Virus record (IMG/VR): IMGVR_UViG_3300033153_001906
Coordinates: 1 to 64,000 of that record
Origin: a virus
Length of the DNA stretch: 64,000 nt
Direction: 5' to 3' (one strand)
How positions within the stretch are numbered: position 1 is the first letter of the stretch; every line of letters begins with the position of its first letter. Of this stretch, positions 33,500 through 41,361 are shown piece after piece. A model generated the notes under the pieces. It was not told the DNA's origin. It searched no databases and worked only from the letters and a program-made list of their open reading frames with translations. A program made the position numbers and the translations under genes.

Positions 33500-34086
33500 T
33501 ATACTTCTTCCGTTGGTTGTTCGAATTCATCAAAGCCTTCTTCACGCGCATCTTCTTCTGCGCTTACTTCAGCTTCTTTGTTTGCATCTTCACTATCAAG
33601 ATTATCGTCCCATGCTGCATTAATGTCATCAACATTAATCTCATCATCTTCAAGCTGTAGCATAGCTTCTTGTGCTTCATCTACAAACTTGCGTGGCATT
33701 TCGATTGTTACTAGCCAAACTGGATGCTCAAGAATCTTAGCTTGTTTGCGCTCGTTACTCAATCCACCCTTAAGATCCTCACCACCCAGAACCCTTGCTG
33801 GTTCTAAGAATGTATCTTTTCTGTAATAGACTTTGCAACCATATTTTATTAAGCGCAGGCTACCATCTGGATTAGGCATCAATGTCTGTGGATACATCCA
33901 TGTAGTCGTGAACCAATAGCGATCAATGACTGGCCCTTCTACTAGCTCACCATCCATCCAATTCTTATACGCATACAGGTTAGAATTGTCAAGGGTCTTT
34001 TCAAACTCCATTAACAATTGAAGTGACGTTTCTTGTCCACTGACTCGCTTCAAGAGCGACATTATTTCATTTACTTTCTTTGGCAT
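33499..34086 (-). CDS. Conserved T4-like virion-region protein, 195 aa
   Basis: Contains Y-K-N-W-M-D-G-E-L-V-E-G-P and R-Y-W-F-T-T-T-W-M-Y-P, then Y-G-C-K-V-Y-Y-R-K-D, blocks I recall in marine T4-like phages. The last 50 residues are acidic. A late promoter ends seven bases above the ATG. Role unknown, likely virion assembly. Confidence 0.62.
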   Translation of the reverse strand: MPKKVNEIMSLLKRVSGQETSLQLLMEFEKTLDNSNLYAYKNWMDGELVEGPVIDRYWFTTTWMYPQTLMPNPDGSLRLIKYGCKVYYRKDTFLEPARVLGGEDLKGGLSNERKQAKILEHPVWLVTIEMPRKFVDEAQEAMLQLEDDEINVDDINAAWDDNLDSEDANKEAEVSAEEDAREEGFDEFEQPTEEV

Positions 34087-34093
34087 AGTGTAT

Positions 34094-34102
34094 GTATTTA
34101 TC
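34094..34102 (-). promoter_or_regulatory. Late promoter
   Basis: GATAAATAC on the minus strand ending eight bases above the ATG at 34086. The predicted transcript start is at or within two bases of the ATG. Confidence 0.7.
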
Positions 34103-34113
34103 AGGTTTCTCTA

Positions 34114-35136
34114 TTAACCGTAGATCAATTCGTTTATCATTTTGTACTTAATATTGAAAGCATTCATCAATAATGCTACTTCCTTGAGACATTCGTTGCG
34201 ACCACCACCGATCAAATAGCAGTTATTATAGCGTTTTAGCTGATCTATCGCAGCCCAACCAACAATTAATGGATCGTCTACTAGATATTGTGGCTCAGTA
34301 TTGATTGACTGCGCAACAGGCGTCAAGAATTTTTCTATTTTATCCTCATCACCACCAAATAGTTCGCGGGAATCGTTTATCTTTTGCTTGTACATCTCAC
34401 GTATAATGCTGATAATGTGCCCTTCCTTGATACCAATATCCATCCATGCGCGTAGATAACCATATCCCTTGTCGAATATTTCAACTCTGTTCCAGTTTTT
34501 AGATTCAAATCCGCTGTCTTCCCAATACATCTGTACATCAGCTATAGTATCAGATGTTAGCCCTTCTTGTTCAGCGTTTACAAACATGAGACACGGTGCG
34601 CGAGAGTCATTTACAAATCGTATTGCGTTTTCAAATGTTCCATCTTCATCGCCGTCATTCATACCAGAGTATTCAGGCTGTATATCGACGCAAACGATTG
34701 GTCTGCCGCGAGATGCTTTTTCGTTTAATTTCTTTGGGTTATAAGTTTCGACCTTGACAATATTCTGTGGCGGAACTGGCTCATATGTTTTAAGCCAATC
34801 GCCTTGCTGTCCTGCTTGGCTCATTGGATCGCCTTCGTCTTTCTCAAATTTGTGATCTGCTAGGCCACCGAATGTAATAATTGAAATCTCACCAGACCCA
34901 AGTGTTTGGTTAAAGTCCCAATCCATGCGCCCAGCCCATCTATTCGCATCTTCTTTGTTAGTGAACATATAGATTTCGCCTGCCCCATAACGCTCACCGC
35001 TACCCTGCTGCACCCAGTTGGAGTCCGCACCCATTTGGTGCAGCCCATTCTTTTGAATGCTCGGAACGTGTTTAGTATGAGTTACGTGATAAAGCTCATT
35101 CTTCGATGTTTCGTTTAGTAGCTCATGCGCCCTCAT
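34114..35136 (-). CDS. Packaged ADP-ribosyltransferase-like protein, two domains
   Basis: 340 residues. Signal M-R-A-H-E-L-L-N-E (L-N-E at 7-9). Domain 1 has L-Y-H-V-T-H-T-K-H-V-P-S-I-Q-K-N-G-L and later I-Y-M-F-T-N-K-E-D-A, the start and middle of KptA/PARP-like ADP-ribosyltransferase folds. Domain 2 begins P-I-V-C-V-D-I-Q-P-E-Y and ends L-I-G-G-G-R-N-E-C-L-K, a block I recall in marine T4-like phages with no known function. An injected effector comparable to T4 Alt is inferred. ATGA overlap with the next gene. Confidence 0.65.
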   Translation of the reverse strand: MRAHELLNETSKNELYHVTHTKHVPSIQKNGLHQMGADSNWVQQGSGERYGAGEIYMFTNKEDANRWAGRMDWDFNQTLGSGEISIITFGGLADHKFEKDEGDPMSQAGQQGDWLKTYEPVPPQNIVKVETYNPKKLNEKASRGRPIVCVDIQPEYSGMNDGDEDGTFENAIRFVNDSRAPCLMFVNAEQEGLTSDTIADVQMYWEDSGFESKNWNRVEIFDKGYGYLRAWMDIGIKEGHIISIIREMYKQKINDSRELFGGDEDKIEKFLTPVAQSINTEPQYLVDDPLIVGWAAIDQLKRYNNCYLIGGGRNECLKEVALLMNAFNIKYKMINELIYG

Positions 35137-35474
35137 ACAATAGCCTCGCTCGGAATCGTTCCGCGATGAATAGCATATCCTTCAGCTTGCCAGGTGTATC
35201 GCATATTACGCTCAGTATCTAGTTTGGTAATGTCAATTTTTAGTGCATCATCAGATAATGGTGTCTGTGAAAGATATACTACCATATCTCCTTCTTCCCA
35301 ATCACGAAATTCGTGAGCAAGTACTGTTTCATGTGGTGGGAATGGGTAACTATCAATGCCCCCTTCAGCATTTAACTCTCTGCTACGCAAGCTATGATAC
35401 CAGTATCGCGGAGCTTCGTAGTACTTGCTCATCTGTACTGTTTCTTCCTCGTTTAATATCTCGTTAGCTCTCAC
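35133..35474 (-). CDS. Packaged ADP-ribosyltransferase-like protein, small
   Basis: 113 residues from a GTG at 35474 overlapping the upstream stop (TAGTG). The start is clear because it restores the signal M-R-A-N-E-I-L-N-E (L-N-E at 7-9). Then Y-W-Y-H-S-L-R, V-V-Y-L-S-Q-T and A-L-K-I-D-I-T-K-L-D, a pattern common in short ART-like domains. Function by analogy only. Confidence 0.55.
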   Translation of the reverse strand: MRANEILNEEETVQMSKYYEAPRYWYHSLRSRELNAEGGIDSYPFPPHETVLAHEFRDWEEGDMVVYLSQTPLSDDALKIDITKLDTERNMRYTWQAEGYAIHRGTIPSEAIV

Positions 35475-35929
35475 TAGAATGGCTCCGATGCTACTATTCT
35501 TGCTTTGGGTGCTAAGTATTCCCAAACATTTTCGTTGGGATGAGGAACACCATTCCAATAATTTAGTGCTAACTGTTTTACTTCGTCTGACTCTATATCA
35601 CCACCATTCTCAAGTACGCCACCAATTTCAGACATCCAATTCATATCATGTCGTTCCACTTCGCCAATAGGCTCGACTGTAAATATATAATCAGTGCCGC
35701 CACCTGCATTATCAACATCATCTTCATTATCGACCATAAATACTGACCAGCTATGCTGCCTATATTCCATTGGTCTATATTTTTCTAATGCAATAAACCA
35801 TAGATTGTTACCCCAATTTTCTTCATAGTCATCTTCGCCTGGAGTTAAGATGGTTCCCACGGGCAAATCATCCATGCTTCCATGATATAGAAGCTTTTTA
35901 GATTCATGCAATATCTCGTTAGCTCGCAT
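35474..35929 (-). CDS. Packaged Arr-like ADP-ribosyltransferase
   Basis: 151 residues from an ATG at 35929, overlapping the upstream gene by 11 bases. Signal M-R-A-N-E-I-L-H-E (L-H-E at 7-9). L-Y-H-G-S-M-D-D-L then G-T-I-L-T-P-G, and later Y-I-F-T-V-E-P-I-G-E-V, follow the layout of rifampin ADP-ribosyltransferase Arr (F-Y-H-G-T..., Y-x-V-E-P-T-G). In phage the target is more likely host protein or nucleic acid than a drug. Confidence 0.62.
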   Translation of the reverse strand: MRANEILHESKKLLYHGSMDDLPVGTILTPGEDDYEENWGNNLWFIALEKYRPMEYRQHSWSVFMVDNEDDVDNAGGGTDYIFTVEPIGEVERHDMNWMSEIGGVLENGGDIESDEVKQLALNYWNGVPHPNENVWEYLAPKARIVASEPF

Positions 35930-36857
35930 TATGCTGCTTCCATGCTGTAGCATACAATACTGATTCCCAATCTTCGCCGTAACGTTTCTTAAATTCTGGC
36001 TTGCGCTTCTTAATCCAGCTTTCCATTCCTGGTGGTGCTTCTTCATCTAAGTTTTTTTGTGGCGTATAAGTCATACCATCTGCGCCGCTAGATGGATCAG
36101 GAGCAAATCCCCTGCGCTTGTACCAAGCTATGAGTTGACGTTTTGTTAGCTTACCTTCACTATTTCCAAATGGACTAGCAGATAAACGCAATGGAACGCC
36201 TGTTTCGTCAGCAAGTGCTACAAGCGTCATTACTACGCCGTTTGCAGACCCTGATCGTTCGCCAGGCGCAAGTGTTTGAATTGCTGAAAGGTTGATGTAA
36301 TCTTTAAACGGCTGTATTGTTACTGTTGATTTACCATCCCATGCAATGCGCGAAGAAGAATCAAATGGATGCACTTGTGTTACTTTTAAGTACTTCTCCA
36401 TAAATTCATCAACTGCAGGATTTCTCTTGCCTGCTGATGAAAGTTTTATTGCTGCTTCTTCCATTTCCACTGGCGCATCTTTCATTATGAACACAGGAAG
36501 TTTCTTAACACCAATTTCTTCTGCTGCCATTGCACGATGCAATCCCTCTTGTCCAAAGTAATCATTTCTGTAATCTAGTTCAAGCATAGGAAACTTGTCG
36601 CCACGCTTCATATCAAATGCGTATTTTTTGATTAGCTCTGGTGTGCGCCCGCCACGAACCAATCCTTCTGAACCATTGTTCCTGAAACCGATTTCACATG
36701 CTTGAATATATTGAGTAGGAGTCATCCATTGTACACTACCAACGACACCCTTCTTCTCACGCCAGTAATCAGGATTAGCCATAATTTCCATTTGATTCGG
36801 CGTGTTGTATTCGTCAGTTTTAAATGGCTGCAAATTATTTAATTCATATAATCTCAT
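35919..36857 (-). CDS. Packaged multi-domain protein: ParB-like, GNAT-like and C-terminal block
   Basis: 312 residues. Signal M-R-L-Y-E-L (L-Y-E at 3-5). Residues about 75-125 have F-P-M-L-E-L-D-Y and G-L-H-R-A-M-A-A-E-E-I-G, the G-x-H-R-x-x-A of ParB/Srx-like domains. Residues about 205-260 end with I-A-W-Y-K-R-R-G-F-A, the usual closing of a GNAT acetyltransferase. The end A-P-P-G-M-E-S-W-I then V-L-Y-A-T-A-W-K is a short block found on many phage proteins. Function unknown; an injected multi-domain protein is inferred. Confidence 0.6.
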   Translation of the reverse strand: MRLYELNNLQPFKTDEYNTPNQMEIMANPDYWREKKGVVGSVQWMTPTQYIQACEIGFRNNGSEGLVRGGRTPELIKKYAFDMKRGDKFPMLELDYRNDYFGQEGLHRAMAAEEIGVKKLPVFIMKDAPVEMEEAAIKLSSAGKRNPAVDEFMEKYLKVTQVHPFDSSSRIAWDGKSTVTIQPFKDYINLSAIQTLAPGERSGSANGVVMTLVALADETGVPLRLSASPFGNSEGKLTKRQLIAWYKRRGFAPDPSSGADGMTYTPQKNLDEEAPPGMESWIKKRKPEFKKRYGEDWESVLYATAWKQHNAS

Positions 36858-37381
36858 AGTATCTTTACCTGTTCCCGTGAGAATACAACAACTTCATCAC
36901 CATTGAGTCTGTCAATAATTCCCGTTGCTGCATCAAATCCTGCAGCCTTAAGCTTGTGTACCATCATTGGCGTAAGGTGTGAGACGGTTTGCTTATGCTT
37001 ATATCCAACTGCTTTCAAATCATCTACTGTTGCTACGTTTTTAGCACTAATCTTAACTTCTCTCACTTCACCATCTGTGAATTGGTCAGAGAAAAATGTC
37101 GCATCGCTTTTGTTTACCGCAGCATAAAATGTAAATGGAATTTCTCCGATTTCATCAAAGTCTTTTAGTTCTTGTTCCATATTTTCTATACTAAATGCTG
37201 TTTGATAAGCGTAAGCAGTTTCTTTATCTGGCAGATTGTCGTACATTTTTTTCCAAGCGGCAATATGTCCTTTAAGTTCTTCAGTTCGAAGTTCCCATGC
37301 ATCGTCAGGAACTATCTCAGGGTTCTGTGATTGTCCTTTGTAATGTGGTGCATCGACCATTGCTATTTCATGTAATCTCAT
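36854..37381 (-). CDS. Packaging-signal protein, 175 aa
   Basis: Signal M-R-L-H-E-I (L-H-E at 3-5). The body is helical and strand mixed. The end G-D-E-V-V-V-F-S-R-E-Q-V-K-I-L resembles the last strand of ART-like and related toxin domains, but the earlier ART motifs are not clear. ATGA overlap with the next gene. Late box CATAAATAG lies 10 bases above the ATG. Confidence 0.55.
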   Translation of the reverse strand: MRLHEIAMVDAPHYKGQSQNPEIVPDDAWELRTEELKGHIAAWKKMYDNLPDKETAYAYQTAFSIENMEQELKDFDEIGEIPFTFYAAVNKSDATFFSDQFTDGEVREVKISAKNVATVDDLKAVGYKHKQTVSHLTPMMVHKLKAAGFDAATGIIDRLNGDEVVVFSREQVKIL

Positions 37382-37384
37382 CGT

Positions 37385-38038
37385 TTACCTACTATTTATG
37401 AATCGTCGTATATCATCATTGGTGTAGCCTAATAAGATTCCAAGCTTAGAATGCCATAATTCCATTTTTTCAAACGGCCATTGTTCTCTGTTTACGTATA
37501 GGCTTTGTATTTTCTTGGCTCGCCATTCTTGTCCAGGAATCGTCAATACAAAAATTTCCCAAGTCATTTCAGGACTGTCTGGTACTAGTAATGGGAATTT
37601 GATAAGCTCACCACTCTCAACATATTTTTCAAATGGTTCCATTTGCCAATCATCAATTATTATTGCTGGCTTCTTTCCTGCAAGAAATAATTGCAAATAA
37701 CGACCTTCATGTGGTCCGCGCCAAAGTTCTTTTTTTGTATTCCGCCCATCTAGCTCATTCTTGTAAGCACCTTCTTCGTGATCGTCATATGGCAACGAAT
37801 GATCTACTGGTTGGCGCTTAAATGCTGCTTCATCCACTTCTTTTGGTTCTAGCTTAGACACCCTTGGCTTGTATAGCTTTTGGTCGCCCTTGGTTGTTTT
37901 GAGAACTGGCTGTCCGTGATCGTCTTTAGTAAAGCCCTTAACTTCTGCTTTACGATTCTTCCACTTGCCAACCTTAACCTCGTCACCCACGCTTATGCTA
38001 GGTGGATTAAGTGTTTTTACTACTTCAAATAATCTCAT
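37385..38038 (-). CDS. Packaging-signal protein, 217 aa
   Basis: Signal M-R-L-F-E-V (L-F-E at 3-5). An SH3-like stretch (V-G-D-E-V-K-V-G-K-W, A-E-V-K-G-F) is followed by a second domain with L-Q-L-F-L-A-G-K-K-P and I-I-I-D-D-W-Q-M. Not recognised. It lies just below the GNAT gene with a four-base overlap. Confidence 0.6.
   Translation of the reverse strand: MRLFEVVKTLNPPSISVGDEVKVGKWKNRKAEVKGFTKDDHGQPVLKTTKGDQKLYKPRVSKLEPKEVDEAAFKRQPVDHSLPYDDHEEGAYKNELDGRNTKKELWRGPHEGRYLQLFLAGKKPAIIIDDWQMEPFEKYVESGELIKFPLLVPDSPEMTWEIFVLTIPGQEWRAKKIQSLYVNREQWPFEKMELWHSKLGILLGYTNDDIRRFINSR
37392..37400 (-). promoter_or_regulatory. Possible late promoter
   Basis: CATAAATAG on the minus strand, inside the 3' end of the 37385 gene and 10 bases above the ATG at 37381. 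Confidence 0.45.
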
Positions 38039-38418
38039 CGTGGGTATCTTACCATTTTGCCACCGCCAATTGCAAAATCCATTTTACGTCCTTTGTTCTC
38101 AATAAATCCAAATCGCTTATAAAATTTAATAAGCCTCGATCTTGATGTTGTGCCCTGCCCTGTATCTTTCACACCTGGTGTTAATACGATAGTAAATCCA
38201 TGTTCATCAGCATATTGTGCCAAGTCAGTCATAGCGCCAGTCCCAGCGCCCTGTTTTTGGTTGGCTTTCTCAACGTGGATTGCACTAAGTTCAACCATGT
38301 TATTGCCATTATCATACAACCAAAGCTGTTTCAGGCCATGTTTTTCTTTCATAGCACTAGCAAAGGCATCCAAACTATCTTGGTTATTCTTAGGGGCAGC
38401 AACTTCAAATAATCTCAT
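38035..38418 (-). CDS. Packaged GNAT acetyltransferase
   Basis: 127 residues. Signal M-R-L-F-E-V (L-F-E at 3-5). The GNAT core is visible: E-L-S-A-I-H-V, then Q-K-Q-G-A-G-T-G-A (acetyl-CoA loop, Q/R-x-x-G-x-G/A) and L-I-K-F-Y-K-R-F-G-F. It would acetylate an amine; substrate unknown. First gene of the late unit, with a late promoter five bases above the ATG. Confidence 0.75.
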   Translation of the reverse strand: MRLFEVAAPKNNQDSLDAFASAMKEKHGLKQLWLYDNGNNMVELSAIHVEKANQKQGAGTGAMTDLAQYADEHGFTIVLTPGVKDTGQGTTSRSRLIKFYKRFGFIENKGRKMDFAIGGGKMVRYPR

Positions 38419-38422
38419 ACAC

Positions 38423-38431
38423 GTATTTATC
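38423..38431 (-). promoter_or_regulatory. Late promoter, nearly leaderless
   Basis: GATAAATAC on the minus strand followed by GTGT and the ATG at 38418. The predicted transcript start falls on the start codon, and no ribosome site can fit between. Confidence 0.72.
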
Positions 38432-38488
38432 GACTTTTATTATATACACTGACATTAGGAACGCCAAGTCTACTAAATATTAGTGTAT

Positions 38489-38683
38489 ATGAGAAAAGAC
38501 TTCACTATACAATTCGACACACGCTCATCTGCGTTCCAGCAGATGCAAGCTACCTTGAATCAAATCACAGCAACTCACAACCCCTTAATGGAGGACAGAT
38601 GGCACGAAGCAATAAGAAGCGCCGATCAAACCACGGACGCGTTATTCACATCCAAGAAGAAAGAAAACAGGAGATACACTTAG
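38489..38683 (+). CDS. Possible small protein overlapping phoH
   Basis: 64 codons from an ATG at 38489 (GTG at 38483 also possible) to a stop at 38683, overlapping the phoH start by 85 bases. The first half (F-T-I-Q-F-D-T-R-S-S-A) precedes phoH. It has no recognised family and a weak upstream ribosome site. Listed because it fills the gap before phoH. Confidence 0.3.
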   Translation: MRKDFTIQFDTRSSAFQQMQATLNQITATHNPLMEDRWHEAIRSADQTTDALFTSKKKENRRYT

Positions 38684-39330
38684 ATCGAAAGAACCACGTA
38701 AGACTAGTCCCGCGCAACATAGCGCAAGAAGAATATATCTCAAATCTTCATAATCAATCCCAACGCATAGTCTTTGCGACGGGGCCAGCAGGTACTGGCA
38801 AGACGTATCTCGCAGTCTTGAAAGCAATCCAAGAACTCAAGAACAGCGACTCATCCCATATTATTATTACCCGTCCAGCAGTAACCGTTGACGAGAATCA
38901 TGGGTTCTTGCCTGGAGATATTAATAAGAAAATGGATCCTTGGACTCGACCAATCTTTGATGTGTTTGAAGAATATTACACACCAAAAGATGTCAGAACA
39001 ATGGTAGAAGATGGTGTAGTTGAAATTTGCCCACTCGCATATATGCGTGGCCGAACATTCAAAAACGCAACTATTATCTTTGATGAATCTCAGAACACGA
39101 CCATTTCGCAAATGAAAATGGCACTAACTCGCATAGGTGAAGGAACACGTATGTTTGTAACTGGCGACATTAATCAATCAGACTTGAAATGCCAGAATGG
39201 TTTGCATGATTTCTTCACTAAGCTGAGAGAAATAAACTCTGATACTATCGCAATCACCAACTTTGGACACCAACATATTGAACGTGATCCCATCGTTGAA
39301 GAGGTTCTGCGGTGTTATGGAGAGGTCTAG
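38599..39330 (+). CDS. phoH: PhoH-like ATPase
   Basis: 243 residues. Walker A T-G-P-A-G-T-G-K-T near residue 61, P-A-V-T-V-D-E-N-H-G-F-L-P-G, and I-F-D-E-S-Q-N (Walker B), all typical of PhoH. The family has an ATP-binding, helicase-like core and is common in aquatic phages. GGAGG lies eight bases before the ATG. It is the only convincing gene on the plus strand, divergent from the late cluster. Confidence 0.93.
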   Translation: MARSNKKRRSNHGRVIHIQEERKQEIHLDRKNHVRLVPRNIAQEEYISNLHNQSQRIVFATGPAGTGKTYLAVLKAIQELKNSDSSHIIITRPAVTVDENHGFLPGDINKKMDPWTRPIFDVFEEYYTPKDVRTMVEDGVVEICPLAYMRGRTFKNATIIFDESQNTTISQMKMALTRIGEGTRMFVTGDINQSDLKCQNGLHDFFTKLREINSDTIAITNFGHQHIERDPIVEEVLRCYGEV

Positions 39331-39380
39331 AATTAGTACATTTTAGGGGGTTTCTATTTAACGGTACTAAATAAAAGTAT

Positions 39381-39464
39381 AGACGAGCGTTTCGTTTGAA
39401 GCACGGCAACATAGATCGTATTTACGTAGTACAATCTTGACCAATAGCTTCTCCACGTTCGTCT
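39381..39464 (+). ncRNA. Candidate structured RNA
   Basis: The ends AGACGAGCGT (39381-39390) and ACGTTCGTCT (39455-39464) pair over ten bases with one G-U. Inside, GAAGC (39398-39402) and GCTTC (39447-39451) form a second helix. The 84-base element sits between phoH and a terminator, and TACTAAATAAAAG just upstream resembles a weak late promoter. Strand is inferred from those signals. No known family is recognised. Confidence 0.45.
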
Positions 39465-39479
39465 TTCTATGCCCCAAAC

Positions 39480-39509
39480 AAAAAAGCCCCTCAATTTGAG
39501 GGGCTTTCT
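39480..39509. terminator. Bidirectional intrinsic terminator
   Basis: Stem AGCCCCTC / GAGGGGCT with loop AATTT. TTTTTTG follows on the minus strand (ends the 39535 gene) and TTTCT on the plus strand (ends phoH and the candidate RNA). Confidence 0.88.
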
Positions 39510-39534
39510 ACTAGAAGACGCCTATGAAACGTCT

Positions 39535-39834
39535 TTACTTCTTAATCTTTTGATTTAGTACAACTCTTCCTTTACCTTTGAACCATTCGATCAGAGTGAT
39601 CTTACGACTCTCAGCCTGAGACTTATTCAGTCCTTCAAACTCTGTAGTCAACATATAAAGTTCACCAGCCGCGATCTTAGTAAATGCGTCTGATTTAATG
39701 TGACAGTAAGGTTTTCGGGCGAAGTTAGTGAGACTTTCGACAGTGTTTTCACGACAGTTTTCGATTGATCGTGCGTCGAAGTAAAGTGAACCATCAAGAA
39801 AATGATGGCATCGTACCAGATAATTGCTTTTCAT
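39535..39834 (-). CDS. Hypothetical protein, 99 aa, single-gene unit
   Basis: ATG at 39834 with AAAGGG upstream, own early promoter and own terminator, so it is expressed alone. Basic overall, with H-H-F-L-D-G-S-L-Y-F and a C-terminus I-E-W-F-K-G-K-G-R-V. Not recognised. Monocistronic early control suggests a dosage-sensitive regulator or host take-over protein; this is inference. Confidence 0.65.
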   Translation of the reverse strand: MKSNYLVRCHHFLDGSLYFDARSIENCRENTVESLTNFARKPYCHIKSDAFTKIAAGELYMLTTEFEGLNKSQAESRKITLIEWFKGKGRVVLNQKIKK

Positions 39835-39906
39835 AATATTAACCCTTTAAGTTATTCAGGAGCAAAAGACCCCTGTTTGTACGTTGATTTCTCAGCGTAT
39901 ATACAT

Positions 39907-39934
39907 ATTATACACTATTCTACACAAATGTCAA
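39907..39934 (-). promoter_or_regulatory. Sigma-70-type early promoter
   Basis: TTGACA (39934-39929), 16 bases, TATAAT (39912-39907) on the minus strand, 73 bases above the ATG at 39834. The leader is long for this phage. Confidence 0.85.
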
Positions 39935-39950
39935 GGACTTTATTTCCTGT

Positions 39951-41012
39951 TTATCCTTCGCTTGTTGTTCCGTAAACGTTATTCAGTTGGTTATTGACAC
40001 GAACGAATGTCGTGCGCTTTGATAATTCTTTGAGTGATACGCTTCCTGTGTACGTACATGCTGATCGAACACCACCAAGTATGTCTTTAACTGTGTTCTC
40101 AACTTTACCTTTGTATGGGATAAGAACTCGTTTGCCCTCGCTTGCGCGATAACCAGTAAGTCCATCACCATGTTTACTCTGTGCTGTCTCTGAACTCATA
40201 CCATAAAATTCGATCATTGGCGCTCTGGCTTTTCCAGGAATAAGTTTTCCACCACCTTCTTCGTGACCAGCCAACATTCCACCAAGCATAACAAAATCTG
40301 CGCCTGCCGCGAATGCTTTAGCAACATCACCTGGGCCCGTACAGCCACCGTCTGCAACAATAAGACCTTTCAATCCATGTGCTGCGTCAGCACATTCGAT
40401 AACTGCTGATAGTTGTGGATAGCCAACACCAGTTTTCTTGCGTGTTGTGCAAACGCTGCCTGGGCCTATGCCCACTTTCACCATATCAGCACCAGCCAGA
40501 ATAAGTGCTTCTGTCATATCTGCTGTGACTACGTTACCAGCAATGATTACCTTGGTTGGAAATGTCTGCCGAACCAGTTGCACAAAACTAACGAAATTTT
40601 CTGTGTATCCATTCGCTACGTCAATGCAGATGTAATTAATTTCTGGAAATTCCTCAAGAATATTTCTGGTCTTGAGAAAATCAGCATCAGCAATGCCCGT
40701 CGAAATGGCTACATTCTTATGTTCTGCTGTTGCGCCTGCATCAGTTATCATAAACTCGCACCAATCATCTATTGTGTAGTGTTTGTGCAAGCAAGTGAAC
40801 ATATTGAATTTCCATAATGCGTGTGCCATTGCAAATGTGCCAGTTGTGTCCATGTTTGCACCCATGATTGGAATGCCAGTGTATGTAATTGGTGAATGGC
40901 GGAATTTAAATTCACGCTCCAAGCTTACATCTTTACGAGATACCAATGTGCTGCGCTTTGGCCGTATCAATACGTCACTGTAATCTAGTTTTACTGAATC
41001 TTCAATCCTCAC
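39951..41012 (-). CDS. guaC: GMP reductase
   Basis: 353 residues from a GTG at 41012. G-P-G-S-V-C-T-T-R with Cys near 187 is the catalytic loop, in the form used by GMP reductase (T-G-V-G-Y-P-Q follows). G-A-N-M-D-T and D-G-G-C-T-G-P-G-D complete the IMPDH/GMPR barrel, and there is no CBS insert. The enzyme reduces GMP to IMP with NADPH. It is unusual in a phage; it may recycle guanine nucleotides from host RNA or alter the G pool used with 7-deazaguanine modification. Confidence 0.88.
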   Translation of the reverse strand: MRIEDSVKLDYSDVLIRPKRSTLVSRKDVSLEREFKFRHSPITYTGIPIMGANMDTTGTFAMAHALWKFNMFTCLHKHYTIDDWCEFMITDAGATAEHKNVAISTGIADADFLKTRNILEEFPEINYICIDVANGYTENFVSFVQLVRQTFPTKVIIAGNVVTADMTEALILAGADMVKVGIGPGSVCTTRKKTGVGYPQLSAVIECADAAHGLKGLIVADGGCTGPGDVAKAFAAGADFVMLGGMLAGHEEGGGKLIPGKARAPMIEFYGMSSETAQSKHGDGLTGYRASEGKRVLIPYKGKVENTVKDILGGVRSACTYTGSVSLKELSKRTTFVRVNNQLNNVYGTTSEG

Positions 41013-41361
41013 GACTTACTGCTCCTAGTGCTTCGCCCTTGCCCCAAATATCTTCTTTCCCATCTATCTTCAATGCGTATAGTTGATTAAGTGCATAGTG
41101 ATATGTGCAAACTTTTCTGTTTCTACCTACCCACATTCCATCTTTTACTTCGCTGTCCCATTCACAAAGCGGACATGCTCTTGATGAAATTATTGGGTGT
41201 TCAGTTTTTGCGTATACTCTTATATACTCTAACATTGCTTTATCTTGAAGCAATGGTTCTGTTAATGTTCGGTGATGTTGTTGATGCGCGCCACAAAATG
41301 CAATGACTTCATCATCATCCCAAAGACATTTGCAATCTAGTTTATGTTTTCCATTCGTCAT
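41002..41361 (-). CDS. Cysteine-rich hypothetical protein
   Basis: 119 residues. C-K-C near the start, A-C-P-L-C-E-W-D in the middle, F-C-G-A-H-Q-Q-H-H and C-T-Y-H-Y; several zinc ligands are possible. It overlaps guaC by 11 bases. Not recognised. Confidence 0.6.
   Translation of the reverse strand: MTNGKHKLDCKCLWDDDEVIAFCGAHQQHHRTLTEPLLQDKAMLEYIRVYAKTEHPIISSRACPLCEWDSEVKDGMWVGRNRKVCTYHYALNQLYALKIDGKEDIWGKGEALGAVSRED

Noticed and set aside
35919-36857. Naming the 35919 protein a ParB partition protein
   Set aside because: Only a G-x-H-R-like segment fits; there is no helix-turn-helix or partner ATPase, and the protein carries a packaging signal.
39340-39480. tRNA gene in the phoH downstream gap
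   Set aside because: The folded element has no anticodon arm, T-loop (GTTCRA) or CCA-type acceptor; it does not fit a tRNA.
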